Counted from the stretch's first letter, positions 35,531 to 45,043 are shown. The stretch is 55,036 nucleotides of DNA from Pseudomonadota bacterium (GCA_022705135.1 JAKJFA010000007.1:1-55036); one strand, 5' to 3'. Made by a program: numbers and translations. Notes: generated by a model from the sequence alone, not told the origin.

Positions 35531-36997
35531 GTGCGGTGCAATAAACTTGATTCCCTGATTCCGGCACTTCTCCTTGGTTTCGGCCTGGTCTCCTCACCCC
35601 TGGCTCAGGAACTCAGCCCCGAATTCGGCATTCCAGCACCCTATGTTCCACCCCAGGAAACGAAAGCGCCAGAATTTCCGGCCTCTCCGTTTGAACTGGA
35701 TCCGGTATCGGGCCTTCCTACACAGCGCTACGAGCGCCGCAATGAATCGCCCGGAGTGGAAATATCCCCCCTGGATGTGCGGGAACTGGTCGTCCCCCCA
35801 CCCTTATCCGAGACTATCGACCTCACCGCCCCCACCGACGATCTCTGGCAACGCCTGCGCAACGGTTTTTGCATGCCGGGGCTCAACAACGAGCTGGTCT
35901 TGCAGCAGCAGCAGTGGTACCTGAATCACCCTGATTATCTGCGGCGCGTCATCGAGCGCAGCCGGCCCTATATCCACCACATCGTCGAAGAACTGGAAAA
36001 GCGCGGCATGCCCACGGAACTGGCGCTGCTGCCCATCGTCGAAAGCGCCTTCGATCCTTCCGCTTACTCGCGCGCCAAGGCCTCCGGCCTCTGGCAATTC
36101 ATCCCATCGACCGGCAAGCGCTTCGATCTGAAACAAAACTGGTGGCACGACCAGCGGCGCGATATTCTCGCCTCGACAGAAGCAGCGCTCGAATACTTGC
36201 AGTCCATCTACGAAATGCATGGCGACTGGCATCTGGCGCTGGCCTCCTACAACTGGGGTGAGGGCGCGGTACAACGCGCTATCCAGAAAAACACCGCCAA
36301 GGGACTGCCCACCGATTACTCCAGCCTGACCCTGCCGGAAGAAACACGCCAATATGTCCCCAAACTCATTGCGCTCAAGAATATCTTTTCCAGCACTGCA
36401 ACGCTTGCCGAACTAGGTATTCCGGTCATCCCCAACCGGCCCTATTTCGCCACCGTCCAGACCGGCAAACCAATCGATATCCATCTGGCGGCACGCCTGG
36501 CCGGCATACCGGTTGATGAATTTATCAAACTCAATCCGGCGCACAACCGGCCCGTCATCAGCGGCGAGGCAATGCTGGTCATTCCGGCCGAAAAGCTCGA
36601 GTCTTTCCAGAACAACTTGAACAACCACGGCGCACCGCTCTCCAAATGGCAGCTTTACACGGCAAAATCGACCGAACGCCTGGACAAGCTGGCCCCCCGT
36701 TTCGGCATTTCGTTAGCGGACCTCAAGCGGGTCAATGGCATCAAGGGTGGAATCAGCATTTCGGCCGGCACTTCGCTGCTCGTGCCGGCACGGGGAAACG
36801 AGGGGCTAAAAAGCACACCCGAACAGATCAAACCGCCGCAGTCGGCCCCCGAGCGGCATCTGAAAAACCCGGCAAGAAACGGCAAAAAGGCAGCCAAGCC
36901 CCACCGCCACAAACCCGCCGCCAAGGCCAGCAAAATGACAAAACGGACGACAGGAACACCCCGCAAACCCGCGCCGTCCAAAAGAAAAGGACGCTAG
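35531..36997 (+). CDS. mltD: Membrane-bound lytic murein transglycosylase D, LysM protein
   Basis: 488 residues from GTG 35531 (AGGAGA 10 bases upstream). Signal peptide about 1-26, ending in LAQE; there is no lipobox cysteine, so it is probably periplasmic rather than a lipoprotein. The SLT domain (about 115-270) has catalytic Glu in LPIVESAFDP and the typical SGLWQFIPSTGKRF and ASYNWGEGAV. A LysM region follows (about 300-420, with TERLDKLAPRFGISLADLKR). The last ~60 residues are very rich in Lys, Pro and Ala, an unusual basic tail that could bind wall polymers. It cleaves peptidoglycan to 1,6-anhydro products. Confidence 0.9.
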   Translation: MRCNKLDSLIPALLLGFGLVSSPLAQELSPEFGIPAPYVPPQETKAPEFPASPFELDPVSGLPTQRYERRNESPGVEISPLDVRELVVPPPLSETIDLTAPTDDLWQRLRNGFCMPGLNNELVLQQQQWYLNHPDYLRRVIERSRPYIHHIVEELEKRGMPTELALLPIVESAFDPSAYSRAKASGLWQFIPSTGKRFDLKQNWWHDQRRDILASTEAALEYLQSIYEMHGDWHLALASYNWGEGAVQRAIQKNTAKGLPTDYSSLTLPEETRQYVPKLIALKNIFSSTATLAELGIPVIPNRPYFATVQTGKPIDIHLAARLAGIPVDEFIKLNPAHNRPVISGEAMLVIPAEKLESFQNNLNNHGAPLSKWQLYTAKSTERLDKLAPRFGISLADLKRVNGIKGGISISAGTSLLVPARGNEGLKSTPEQIKPPQSAPERHLKNPARNGKKAAKPHRHKPAAKASKMTKRTTGTPRKPAPSKRKGR

Positions 36998-37004
36998 ACG
37001 CAGG

Positions 37005-38984
37005 TCAAGCGTAGAGATGGCAGGCCACCGTATGGCCGGATTCTGTCGCCGTTACTTCCGGATAACGTTGGCGGCAAACCGGCATGGCCTGCGCGCAGCG
37101 TTGATGAAAATGGCAACCGGCAGGCGGATTGGCCGGCGAAGGAATTTCCCCTTGCAGGCGAATGACCTCGCCCTGCCCTTCCAGCCTCGGTACCAGAACG
37201 GCAGAGAGCAAAGCCTGGGTATAAGGATGCTTTGCCCGGCGCAGCACATCATCAACGCTGCCGCACTCGACCAGCCGCCCGAGATACATCACAGCCACTT
37301 CATGCGCCAGATATTCGACCACGCCAAAGTTGTGGGTAATGAAGAGATAGGCGACGCCAAAATCGTTCTGGAGCGATTTCAGCAGATTGAGAATCTGCGC
37401 CTGCACTGAAACATCCAGCGCCGACGTCGGCTCATCGCAAATGATCAAACCGGGACGCACGGCCAGAGCCCGGGCAATGGCAATGCGCTGCCGTTGCCCG
37501 CCCGAGAATTCGTGCGGATAACGGCCGCTACCAGCAGCATCCAGCCCCACCTGCTGTAACAACTCCACCACTGCGACCTGACGTTCAACCGTCGACATTT
37601 TGCCTCCCAGGGCTCGCATGCCCTCGGCGACGATCTCGCTCACCCGCAAACGCGGATTGAGCGAAGCAAAGGGGTCCTGAAAAATCATCTGGGCAAGCCG
37701 GCGCTGCGCCCGCAGCTGGCGCGGCGACAAACTCGTCAGTTCGGTTCCGGCCAGCCGGACGCTGCCGGCGGTCACGGGCAGCAATTGCAGAATCGCCTTG
37801 CCCGCCGTCGTTTTGCCACAACCAGACTCTCCCACCAAGGCCAGCGTCCGGCCTGCCGGCAACTCGAAGGAAATGCCGTCGACCGCTTTGACATGGCCGA
37901 CCGTGCTCTGCAGGATGCCGCGCCGGATTGGAAAATGAACCTTGAGATCGCTGACTGCCAGAATGGGCTCACCCGAAACGGCCGCTTGGTTATCCCCCCC
38001 TTTTTTTCCACAAGGTTCGCCGGCACTGCCGCCCTGCCAATGACAGCGCACGACATGACCGTTTTCCACCGTGCGCCAATCAGGCGATTGCTCGCGGCAC
38101 ACCGGCATGACATGCGGACAGCGATCAGCGAAGCGGCATCCCGGAGGCATCTCCCCCAAGCCCGGAACCTGACCGGGAATGGTGCATAATTCCTCATCCC
38201 GCCGCATCGCGTCGGGTAGCGCCGAAAAGAGCGCCTGAGCATAGGGATGGGCGGGCGCCTCGAAAAATTCCCGGCGCGGCGCAATCTCGACCAGTTCGCC
38301 GGCGTACATGACGCCGATGCGGTGCGCCATGCGCGCCACCACACCCAGATCATGCGTAATCAGCAAGATGCCCATGCCGCGCTCGGCCTGGAGTTTTGTC
38401 ATCAAATCAAGGATTTGCGCCTGGACGGTGACATCAAGTGCCGTCGTCGGCTCGTCAGCAATCAACACTTCAGGCGTACCAGCCAGTGCCATGGCAATCA
38501 TCACCCGTTGTTTCATGCCGCCGGAAAGCTGATAGGGAAATTCATCGAGCCGCCGGGCACCGTCCGAAATGCCAACCAGCGCCAGCAATTCGATCATGCG
38601 CCGACGCGCCTCTGCCTTGGGGAATTCGCCATGCTGCGCCAGCACCTCGCCAATCTGCACACCGATGGTCAGCACCGGGTTGAGGCTGGTCGATGGCTCC
38701 TGGAAAATCATCGCCATGCGCCCACCCCTGACGCGCCGCATAGCGCATTCCGGCAGCGCCAGCAATTCTTCTTCGCCCAGACACACGCTGCCACCCAAAA
38801 TGCGTCCGTTGGCCGGCAGCAGACGCATGATCGCCAGCGCGGTAGCCGACTTGCCGCAGCCGGATTCGCCCAGCAGCGCAAAGGTTTCGCCGGCGGCCAC
38901 ATCGAAGCTGACGCCATCGACCGCTGTCAATTCCAACCCACCCAGCGTATAGGCCACGCGCACATCACGCACCGTCAACATCAC
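37005..38984 (-). CDS. Dual-ATPase subunit of a peptide/oligopeptide ABC importer
   Basis: 659 residues: two complete nucleotide-binding domains in one chain, like DppD fused to DppF or YejF. First Walker A is GESGCGKSA (near residue 40) with signature LSGGMKQR; the second is GESGCGKTT (near 400) with signature FSGGQRQR. Each half ends with the oligo/dipeptide C-terminal region with its cysteine-rich [14 protein letters not shown] and [14 protein letters not shown] motifs, which may hold an Fe-S or metal site. It overlaps the permease gene by 4 bases and ends 7 bases from the convergent mltD stop. Confidence 0.9.
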   Translation of the reverse strand: MMLTVRDVRVAYTLGGLELTAVDGVSFDVAAGETFALLGESGCGKSATALAIMRLLPANGRILGGSVCLGEEELLALPECAMRRVRGGRMAMIFQEPSTSLNPVLTIGVQIGEVLAQHGEFPKAEARRRMIELLALVGISDGARRLDEFPYQLSGGMKQRVMIAMALAGTPEVLIADEPTTALDVTVQAQILDLMTKLQAERGMGILLITHDLGVVARMAHRIGVMYAGELVEIAPRREFFEAPAHPYAQALFSALPDAMRRDEELCTIPGQVPGLGEMPPGCRFADRCPHVMPVCREQSPDWRTVENGHVVRCHWQGGSAGEPCGKKGGDNQAAVSGEPILAVSDLKVHFPIRRGILQSTVGHVKAVDGISFELPAGRTLALVGESGCGKTTAGKAILQLLPVTAGSVRLAGTELTSLSPRQLRAQRRLAQMIFQDPFASLNPRLRVSEIVAEGMRALGGKMSTVERQVAVVELLQQVGLDAAGSGRYPHEFSGGQRQRIAIARALAVRPGLIICDEPTSALDVSVQAQILNLLKSLQNDFGVAYLFITHNFGVVEYLAHEVAVMYLGRLVECGSVDDVLRRAKHPYTQALLSAVLVPRLEGQGEVIRLQGEIPSPANPPAGCHFHQRCAQAMPVCRQRYPEVTATESGHTVACHLYA

Positions 38985-40384
38985 ACCGTCCTCGGATCAA
39001 AAGCGTCGCGCACGACATCGGCAAAAAGATTAGCGGCCAACACCAGAATGAACATGCTCGCCATGGCCGCCAGCAGCGACCACCAAACCACCGGCTCACG
39101 CCCCAGTTCAAGACGGGCGTTATTAATCATGGTGCCAAAACTCGTCATGTTCGGGTCAACACCAACCCCAACATAAGACAAAACCGCTTCCGACAAGACC
39201 AGGCTGGAAAAGCCCATCACCACGGAAATGATCACGATATGCATGACATTGGGCAGAACGTGACGGGTCAGGATGCCGGTATGGCCAACCCCGAAGGCAC
39301 GCGCCGCCTGAACATAATCGAGTTCGCGCAGCTTCATCGCCTCACCGCGCAGCAAACGGCAAAGCCCGGTCCAGCTGGTCAGACCAAGAATGAAGCACAA
39401 CGCCAGCAAGCGCAGATCGGCGCGCTCGACCGCCGAGGCAAACCAGTCGGGATGGGTGTCGATCACCACCTGTATCATCAGCACCGCCGCCGCGATCAGG
39501 AGGACGCCGGGAATGGAACTCAGCACAGTGTAGAGGTACTGGATCACATCATCCAGCCAGCCGCCAAAATAGCCGGCCAGCAGGCCGAAGAGCAGGGCCA
39601 GCGGCAAGGTGACCAGAGTCGGAACCAGGCCAATCACCAGCGCCGTGCGCACGCTTTTGAGCACTTGGTACAAAACGCTCTGCCCCACCTTGTCGGTACC
39701 AAACACATGATAATCGGCGGAAAGCAGGGCCAGAGGCACGGCCAGCAACAGGATCAGCGCCAAAGTCCATAACACGGCATCCCAGGCCAACCCGTCACGA
39801 CAGCGCCAGGGGGGGCGCCAGGAATCCCGCACGGTCATCCCGCGCCGCCAGGCCAACGCGGCCGTCAGCGCCGCAGCCAGCAGAATCCACAGTGCAAGGG
39901 CGAGTGCCCATCCTTTCAAGGCGGTGACAAAGGCATCCGCCGCCACGCCGTCTTCCGCATCGCCCAGATGCGTCCCGCCATGCTTCAGACGGGGATAATC
40001 GCGCACGCGCCGGCCATCGGCCTGCTCGATGTTCTCCTTGGCGTACAAGCGGGTAGCGAATGGTGCGGAATAGGTCTTTTCCAGCCGCGTACGGGCCTGG
40101 GTCAAAACCACATCGAGCAGAGAATAAACCTCAACGCCATACACCGGCCTGCCCTCTGCCATGTCCGGCAAACGCGGCCGGTAATGCAGGGAATCGAGCA
40201 GGGCGATAAGGACGAACACCACCAGCAGGGTCGCCGCGGCCATGCCTTTGCGGCTGGCCCCGATCTTGCCCCAGGCAGCCCGCAGGGGCTCGCTTCTCAA
40301 CACCAGCCCGGCGAAGCCCAAAACGGACACCAGCAACAGCCAAAGCAAGGCATCAGACCAGAGGAGGACAATCTGGAAATTCAC
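38981..40384 (-). CDS. Peptide ABC transporter permease (DppC/YejE-like), enlarged
   Basis: 467 residues, longer than the usual 300-340. The binding-protein-dependent permease domain fills about 245-460, with the EAA loop near LRELDYVQAARAFGVG. The N-terminal extra part has two hydrophobic segments (about 8-28 and 48-65), a soluble, probably periplasmic stretch (about 67-155), and further hydrophobic helices (155-180 and 203-222). Overlaps both neighbours by 4 bases, so the importer is one transcription and translation unit. The large soluble segment might replace part of a docking function (speculative). Confidence 0.87.
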   Translation of the reverse strand: MNFQIVLLWSDALLWLLLVSVLGFAGLVLRSEPLRAAWGKIGASRKGMAAATLLVVFVLIALLDSLHYRPRLPDMAEGRPVYGVEVYSLLDVVLTQARTRLEKTYSAPFATRLYAKENIEQADGRRVRDYPRLKHGGTHLGDAEDGVAADAFVTALKGWALALALWILLAAALTAALAWRRGMTVRDSWRPPWRCRDGLAWDAVLWTLALILLLAVPLALLSADYHVFGTDKVGQSVLYQVLKSVRTALVIGLVPTLVTLPLALLFGLLAGYFGGWLDDVIQYLYTVLSSIPGVLLIAAAVLMIQVVIDTHPDWFASAVERADLRLLALCFILGLTSWTGLCRLLRGEAMKLRELDYVQAARAFGVGHTGILTRHVLPNVMHIVIISVVMGFSSLVLSEAVLSYVGVGVDPNMTSFGTMINNARLELGREPVVWWSLLAAMASMFILVLAANLFADVVRDAFDPRTV

Positions 40385-41355
40385 AGGCGAATACGTGGAT
40401 CAACCAGGGTATAGGACAAATCCGTCAGGATGAGGCCGACAATGTACAGCACCGAACCGATGAAAACCATGGAGCGCACGACAGCAAAATCCTGGGCATG
40501 AATGGCGTCGATGGTGTAACTGCCCAGGCCCGGAATGCCAAAAAAGGACTCAGTGAGCAAGGAGCCCATAAACAGCGAAGGAATGACCACCACGACCCCA
40601 GTCAGAATGGGGATCATGGCGTTTCTCAGCACATGCCGGTAGAACACCACCGTCTCGGGCAAACCCTTAGCACGGGCGGTACGCACATAATCCTTGCCGA
40701 CCTCCTCCAGAAAGATGGTACGGTACCAACGCGTCGATGCGCCAAGCCCGGAAATCACCCCGATCACCACCGGCAACACGAGAAAGCGCCAAGCATCCAG
40801 CGTCTCGCTGTAACCCGAAATCGGCACCAAACGCAGGGTCTTGCTCACCAGATATTGCCCGCCGATGATGTAAAACAGGGCGGAAATGGACATCATCCCG
40901 ACGCAGAGGACGACGCCCCAGAAATCGAGCGAGGTGGCGCGAAAAAACGCCAGGGTCAAAGCGCAAACAATAGTGACCAACAGGCCGAGAATGAAGGTCG
41001 GCAGTGCGATGGCAAGCGACGGCCCCATGCGGTTGGAGATTTCGCGCAAGATGTCGCGGCCATCCTCGCCGCGCCCAAAATCGCCGACAAACATGCGTAC
41101 CGACTTCTGAAAAAATATTGTTTTTGAAATCACCTGATGCCCCTGCGCATCACCATTCCAAAAATAGGGCAAATCATAACCGCGCTCCGCCTTCCATTTC
41201 TGAATCGCCTCCGGCGTCACCCTTTTCACGCCCAACTGCATACGCGCCATGTCGTCTGGCGTATTCACCACAAAAAATAAAACAAAGGTCAGCAAATTAA
41301 CGCCGATTAAAATGGGAATAGCGTAGAGACAGCGACGGAAAAACCAGGCAGACAC
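40381..41355 (-). CDS. Peptide ABC transporter permease (DppB/YejB-like)
   Basis: 324 residues, first gene of the importer unit. N-terminal membrane helix and the conserved family start (RRCLYAIPILIGVNLLTFVLF), then the permease domain with the EAA-type loop VGKDYVRTARAKGLPE and six or so hydrophobic segments. It pairs with the DppC-like protein to form the channel. No substrate-binding protein gene adjoins it: the next gene upstream, after about 70 bases, is the H-NS-like gene. Confidence 0.9.
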   Translation of the reverse strand: MSAWFFRRCLYAIPILIGVNLLTFVLFFVVNTPDDMARMQLGVKRVTPEAIQKWKAERGYDLPYFWNGDAQGHQVISKTIFFQKSVRMFVGDFGRGEDGRDILREISNRMGPSLAIALPTFILGLLVTIVCALTLAFFRATSLDFWGVVLCVGMMSISALFYIIGGQYLVSKTLRLVPISGYSETLDAWRFLVLPVVIGVISGLGASTRWYRTIFLEEVGKDYVRTARAKGLPETVVFYRHVLRNAMIPILTGVVVVIPSLFMGSLLTESFFGIPGLGSYTIDAIHAQDFAVVRSMVFIGSVLYIVGLILTDLSYTLVDPRIRL

Positions 41356-41373
41356 CGAAAATCAACCCTCGAA

Positions 41374-41403
41374 AGAAAAAGACGGCGACGCTCCGCCGCC
41401 GTC
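41374..41403 (-). terminator. Rho-independent terminator of the H-NS-like gene
   Basis: On the minus strand: GACGGCG (41397-41403), a 9-base loop, CGCCGTC (41381-41387), then a T-run (from 41380). It separates the H-NS-like gene from the importer genes downstream. Confidence 0.8.
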
Positions 41404-41422
41404 AGAGCAAACGGACGAAAAA

Positions 41423-41746
41423 TCAGTTAGAAACCAGCAACTGCTCCAGCTTTCCGCCGCTGGTCTTCCATTGCTCGACCCATTTTGGCGTGCGCCCGCG
41501 CCCGGTCCAGGTCAGGCTGGCATCTTTTGGGTGGCGATATTTGACTTTGACCGGCGCACGCGTTTTAGCTTTGCTGCTTCCCTTATCCACCAAAAGGTCT
41601 TCAAGTGAAAAACCGTGGTCGGCGACCATCTTTTTCACCCGACCAAGCAAGGCATTTTTTTCCTTGGCTTCACGACGCTTAATTTCGGCGGGAATCCGTT
41701 TTTGTAAATCGATCAATTCAACCAGTGACAAACCAGAAATATCCAT
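41423..41746 (-). CDS. H-NS-like nucleoid-associated DNA-binding protein
   Basis: 107 residues. An N-terminal helical oligomerisation part (about 1-50, with LVELIDLQKRIPAEIKRRE) and a linker rich in Lys and Ser are followed by the C-terminal DNA-binding motif TWTGRGRTPKW of the H-NS/BpH3/MvaT-like betaproteobacterial family. ATG 41746 follows GGAGG by about 6 bases; an earlier ATG at 41758 lies before that site and is rejected. Such proteins silence AT-rich, horizontally acquired DNA, so it may act on the low-GC part of the glycan island (inference). Confidence 0.93.
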   Translation of the reverse strand: MDISGLSLVELIDLQKRIPAEIKRREAKEKNALLGRVKKMVADHGFSLEDLLVDKGSSKAKTRAPVKVKYRHPKDASLTWTGRGRTPKWVEQWKTSGGKLEQLLVSN

Positions 41747-41773
41747 GATTTCCTCCAAGTAAAAAGCGAGACC

Positions 41774-41802
41774 ATTCTATTTTTCAATCATGTTCAAATC
41801 AA
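41774..41802 (-). promoter_or_regulatory. Probable promoter of the H-NS-like gene
   Basis: On the minus strand TTGATT (41797-41802), a 17-base spacer and TAGAAT (41774-41779). The expected start is about 20 bases before the GGAGG/ATG. The surroundings are AT-rich, which would allow self-regulation. Confidence 0.5.
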
Positions 41803-41909
41803 GCGTGTTCAAGTTGGGAATATTTTGGCAAAACGGGACAAAAATCGCCCGAAATCGAGTGAATTACGGTGGATGCATCACAACAAAGTGAATGTAACTC
41901 ATTGTTTTT

Positions 41910-41994
41910 TGGTGCGGACGGCGAGACTCGAACTCGCACGCCTTACAGCGTCAGAACCTAAATCTGGTGCGTCTACCAATTCCGCCACGTCCGC
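41910..41994 (-). tRNA. tRNA-Leu (anticodon TAG)
   Basis: 85 nucleotides with encoded CCA and the long variable arm of class II tRNAs. Acceptor GCGGACG/CGTCCGC; anticodon stem around loop TTTAGGT gives TAG. A TAGAAT -10-like hexamer lies 11 bases upstream of its 5' end (plus-strand 42005-42010). The stretch between it and the H-NS-like gene (41747-41909) shows nothing else coding. Confidence 0.94.
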
Positions 41995-42034
41995 ATCCCG
42001 CCGCATTCTACCACCGGCCTGCCCAGGCAGCGGT

Positions 42035-42046
42035 GCAGCCGGCTGC
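42035..42046. repeat. 12-base perfect palindrome between tRNA-Leu and hpnC
   Basis: GCAGCCGGCTGC, identical on both strands. A second inverted pair, CTGCC-CA-GGCAG, lies at 42019-42030. Both lie between the -10-like TAGAAT of tRNA-Leu (minus) and TATACT at 42053-42058 before hpnC (plus), the place for an operator. Confidence 0.5.
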
Positions 42047-42066
42047 CCCTGCTATACTCTGCCGCC

Positions 42067-42876
42067 ATGCCGGTCGATCATTACGAAAACTTTCCTGTCG
42101 CTTCCCTGCTCGTTCCCGCCCGGCTGCGGCGGCCGATCGAGGTGATTTACCATTTTGCCCGCAGCGCCGACGATATTGCCGACGAAGGTGACGCACCGGC
42201 CGAAGAACGTCTGGCCGGACTGGCATCCTATCAGGCACAACTGGACCGCATCGAGGCCGGCCAAACGCCGGAAACCCCGCTTTTTGTCGATCTCGCCAGC
42301 GTGATCGCCCAGCACCAATTGCCGGTACCACTTTTCCGCGATCTGCTCAACGCCTTTGCGCAGGACGTGGTCAAGAAGCGCTATGCCGATTTTGACGAGG
42401 TGCTCGATTACTGCCGCCGTTCCGCCAACCCGGTCGGCCGGTTGGTGCTGCATCTGTTCGAGCGTACCGAACCGCATCAGCTCAAGCAATCCGATGCCAT
42501 CTGCTCGGCGCTGCAACTCGCCAATTTCTGGCAGGACATTGCGATTGACTGGACCAAGGATCGCGTCTATCTACCCCAATGTGATCTGGCGCGCTTCGAC
42601 ATCAGCGAGAACGACATCGCCAGCCAGCGCTGGTCGGAAAACTGGGCAAAGCTGATTGACTTCCAGATTGAGCGCACCCGCCAGATGATGCTTGCCGGCG
42701 CGCCGCTGGTGCATAATCTGCCCGGTCGCATGGGTTGGGAGATCCGCTTTACGGTTCAGGGCGGCTTGCGTATTCTCGAACGCACTCAGCACGTACGCGG
42801 CGACATTTTCCGCCACCGGCCCAAGCTCGGCCCTTGGGACTGGCTGGTACTGGCCGGCCGCAGCCTGACCATGTAA
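42067..42876 (+). CDS. hpnC: Squalene synthase HpnC
   Basis: 269 residues, squalene/phytoene synthase fold. The first aspartate-rich region is ADDIADEGD (34-42); the second is in NFWQDIAIDW, followed by KDRVYLP. In the HpnCDE route HpnD makes presqualene diphosphate from farnesyl diphosphate, HpnC converts it to hydroxysqualene, and HpnE reduces that to squalene. No ribosome site precedes ATG 42067, and a TATACT hexamer lies only 8 bases upstream, so the mRNA could be leaderless. A squalene-hopene cyclase is not in the window. Confidence 0.92.
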   Translation: MPVDHYENFPVASLLVPARLRRPIEVIYHFARSADDIADEGDAPAEERLAGLASYQAQLDRIEAGQTPETPLFVDLASVIAQHQLPVPLFRDLLNAFAQDVVKKRYADFDEVLDYCRRSANPVGRLVLHLFERTEPHQLKQSDAICSALQLANFWQDIAIDWTKDRVYLPQCDLARFDISENDIASQRWSENWAKLIDFQIERTRQMMLAGAPLVHNLPGRMGWEIRFTVQGGLRILERTQHVRGDIFRHRPKLGPWDWLVLAGRSLTM

Positions 42877-42891
42877 AGGGTGAAATCGACC

Positions 42892-43728
42892 ATGACCCCC
42901 GACGAATACTGCCAGGAGCGCACCGCCCAAAGCGGCTCATCGTTTACCGCCAGCTTCCGCTTTCTGCCGCCCGAGCGCCGGCGCGCCATCACGGCGTTTT
43001 ATGCCTTCTGCCGCGAAGTCGATGATGTCGTCGACGAAACGCCGGACAGGACCCAAGCGGCCGCCCAACTTGCCTGGTGGCGGGAAGAAGTCGAACGCAT
43101 CGCCAGCGGCCATCCCGAACATCCGGTTGGCCAGGCTCTGCAACCAGTTTGCCGGCAATTCAGCCTCCCCAAGGGACACCTGCTCGAAATCATCAACGGC
43201 ATGGAGATGGATCTGAAACAATGCCGCTATGCCGATTTCGAGGAATTGCGGCTCTATTGCTACCGCGTCGCCAGCGTTGTCGGCCTGGTCGCCGCCGAAA
43301 TTTTCGGCATGCAGGACCCGCAGCGCACCCGCCAATATGCCCTCGACCTCGGCATGGCCTTCCAGCTCACCAATATCATCCGCGATGTCGGCGAAGACGC
43401 CCAACGCGGCCGCATCTATCTGCCACTCAACGAACTGGAGCAATTCGGTGTCAGCACTGACGATTTGCTGGCCGGACGCGCTTCCGAAGCCTTTATCGCC
43501 CTGATGCGCTTTCAGGTCGATCGGGCTGAAGGCTATTACACGAAAGCCCTCTCCGAATTGCCCGCCATCGACCGCAAAGCGCAGCGCCCTGGTCTGGTCA
43601 TGGCGGCGGTTTACCACGCCGTGCTCAAGAAAATCCAGCAAGAAAATTTCCGGGTGCTCGACCAGCGCGTTTCGCTCTCGTCACTGCACAAGCTCTGGTT
43701 GGCGTGGAAAACGTGGGTGACAGCGTGA
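42892..43728 (+). CDS. hpnD: Presqualene diphosphate synthase HpnD
   Basis: 278 residues from ATG 42892 (AGGGTG 9 bases upstream; the in-frame GTG at 42880 has no site). Aspartate-rich motifs VDDVVDE (43-49) and TNIIRDVGEDAQRGRIYLP bind the diphosphates of two farnesyl diphosphates through magnesium. It follows hpnC after 15 bases. The C-terminal stretch RVSLSSLHKLWLAWKTW is typical of HpnD. Confidence 0.93.
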   Translation: MTPDEYCQERTAQSGSSFTASFRFLPPERRRAITAFYAFCREVDDVVDETPDRTQAAAQLAWWREEVERIASGHPEHPVGQALQPVCRQFSLPKGHLLEIINGMEMDLKQCRYADFEELRLYCYRVASVVGLVAAEIFGMQDPQRTRQYALDLGMAFQLTNIIRDVGEDAQRGRIYLPLNELEQFGVSTDDLLAGRASEAFIALMRFQVDRAEGYYTKALSELPAIDRKAQRPGLVMAAVYHAVLKKIQQENFRVLDQRVSLSSLHKLWLAWKTWVTA

Positions 43729-43768
43729 AAATTCCTATGAACCCAGTCATTTTCCCCTCTCCCCCAGA

Positions 43769-43794
43769 CCCCTCTCCCTCGAAAGGGAGAGGGG
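43769..43794. repeat. Palindromic intergenic repeat unit
   Basis: CCCCTCTCCCT, loop CGAA, AGGGAGAGGGG: an 11-base perfect stem. A related CCCTCTCCCC stretch precedes it (43754-43764). This resembles the CT/GA-rich palindromic repeats scattered in many proteobacterial genomes. No T-run follows, so it is not a normal terminator. It lies between hpnD and hpnE and could stabilise or weaken the mRNA at that point. Confidence 0.75.
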
Positions 43795-43825
43795 AGATTC
43801 GTGAGTCGCTGAGGCGGCTTCCATT

Positions 43826-45043
43826 ATGAAACGTATTGCCGTTATCGGTGGCGGCTGGGCCGGCATTGCAGCGGCCGTTGAGCTAACCGCTGCCGGCCAA
43901 CAGGTCACGCTGTTCGAGGCCGGCCGCGTACTCGGCGGACGGGCGCGCGGCATTACCCTCGACGGTCATCGCCTCGACAATGGCCAGCACATCCTGCTGG
44001 GCGCTTACCGTGAAATTCTGGCGCTGATGCGACAGATCGGCGTCGATCCGGAACAATTGCTGCAACGCCTGCCACTGGCCATTCAGGACAACGCCGGTTT
44101 TCGCATGCGCTTGCCCAAAATACCGGCGCCGTTCAACCTCGCCTGGGGACTACTGACGGCGAGCGGCGTCGGCCTGCGCGAAAAAATCGCCACCGCCCGC
44201 TGGATGGACAGCCTCAAAGCGCGCAAATTCAAACTCCCCGCCGACTGTACCGTCGCCGAGTGGCTGGAAGCTGCCGGCCAGACCGGCGCCCTGCGCCGCC
44301 ATCTCTGGGCACCGCTTTGCCTGGCTGCCCTCAATACGCCGATTGAGCGGGCCTCGGCGCAACTGTTTGCCAACACCCTGCGCGACAGCCTGGGCAGCCC
44401 GCGCCGCGAGGATACCGACCTGCTATTGCCCAAAGTCGATCTTGGCCAAATTCTTCCCGAACCGGCGGCGAAATGGTTACTGGCCAATGGAGCCGAGTTG
44501 CGCCTGAGCCACCGGGTACAGGAAATCGCCGACACCTGTGTCGATGGCAAACCCTTCGACGCCGTCATCCTCGCCACCGCACCGCAACATGCCGCCATCC
44601 TGCTCGGCGCAGAAGCCAATTTCGGTTTCGAATTCGAGCCCATCGGTACCGTCTATCTGGCCTATCCGGAAGGCACCACCCTGCCTGTCCCCATGCTCAG
44701 CCAGCAAGGCGGCATTGGGCAATGGGCCATCGACCGCGGCCACGGCATGATCACCTGCATTCTTTCCGGCCACGGCGCATGGGAAGCAAAAAGTGACGAA
44801 GAACTGGCAAAGCTGCTCGCCAGAGAATTGAATCTGCCCAGAAAACCACTGTGGCATGGCGTCGTGCGCGAAAAACGCGCCACCTTCTCCTGCCGCCCCA
44901 ACCTGAAACGACCCGGCCCGGAAACCACCACCCAAGGGCTTTGGCTGGCAGGCGACTACACCTGGGCCGATTATCCCGGAACGCTGGAAGGCGCCGTCAG
45001 AAGCGGTTGCCGCGCCGCGCGACTGGCGTTGGAACGCACTTAG
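43826..45043 (+). CDS. hpnE: Hydroxysqualene dehydroxylase HpnE (FAD-dependent)
   Basis: 405 residues, amine-oxidase/desaturase-like flavoprotein. The FAD-binding motif VIGGGWAGIAAAVELTAAG lies at residues 5-23, followed by a GGRARG strand; the C-terminal FAD region is GLWLAGDYTWADYPGTLEGAV. It removes the hydroxyl from hydroxysqualene to give squalene. The 97-base gap after hpnD carries a palindromic repeat. Its stop overlaps the convergent alr stop (45040-45043). Confidence 0.92.
   Translation: MKRIAVIGGGWAGIAAAVELTAAGQQVTLFEAGRVLGGRARGITLDGHRLDNGQHILLGAYREILALMRQIGVDPEQLLQRLPLAIQDNAGFRMRLPKIPAPFNLAWGLLTASGVGLREKIATARWMDSLKARKFKLPADCTVAEWLEAAGQTGALRRHLWAPLCLAALNTPIERASAQLFANTLRDSLGSPRREDTDLLLPKVDLGQILPEPAAKWLLANGAELRLSHRVQEIADTCVDGKPFDAVILATAPQHAAILLGAEANFGFEFEPIGTVYLAYPEGTTLPVPMLSQQGGIGQWAIDRGHGMITCILSGHGAWEAKSDEELAKLLARELNLPRKPLWHGVVREKRATFSCRPNLKRPGPETTTQGLWLAGDYTWADYPGTLEGAVRSGCRAARLALERT

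Noticed and set aside
43769..43794. Palindrome as a transcription terminator after hpnD
   Set aside because: No T-run follows on either strand, and hpnE continues on the same strand; it fits an intergenic repeat better.
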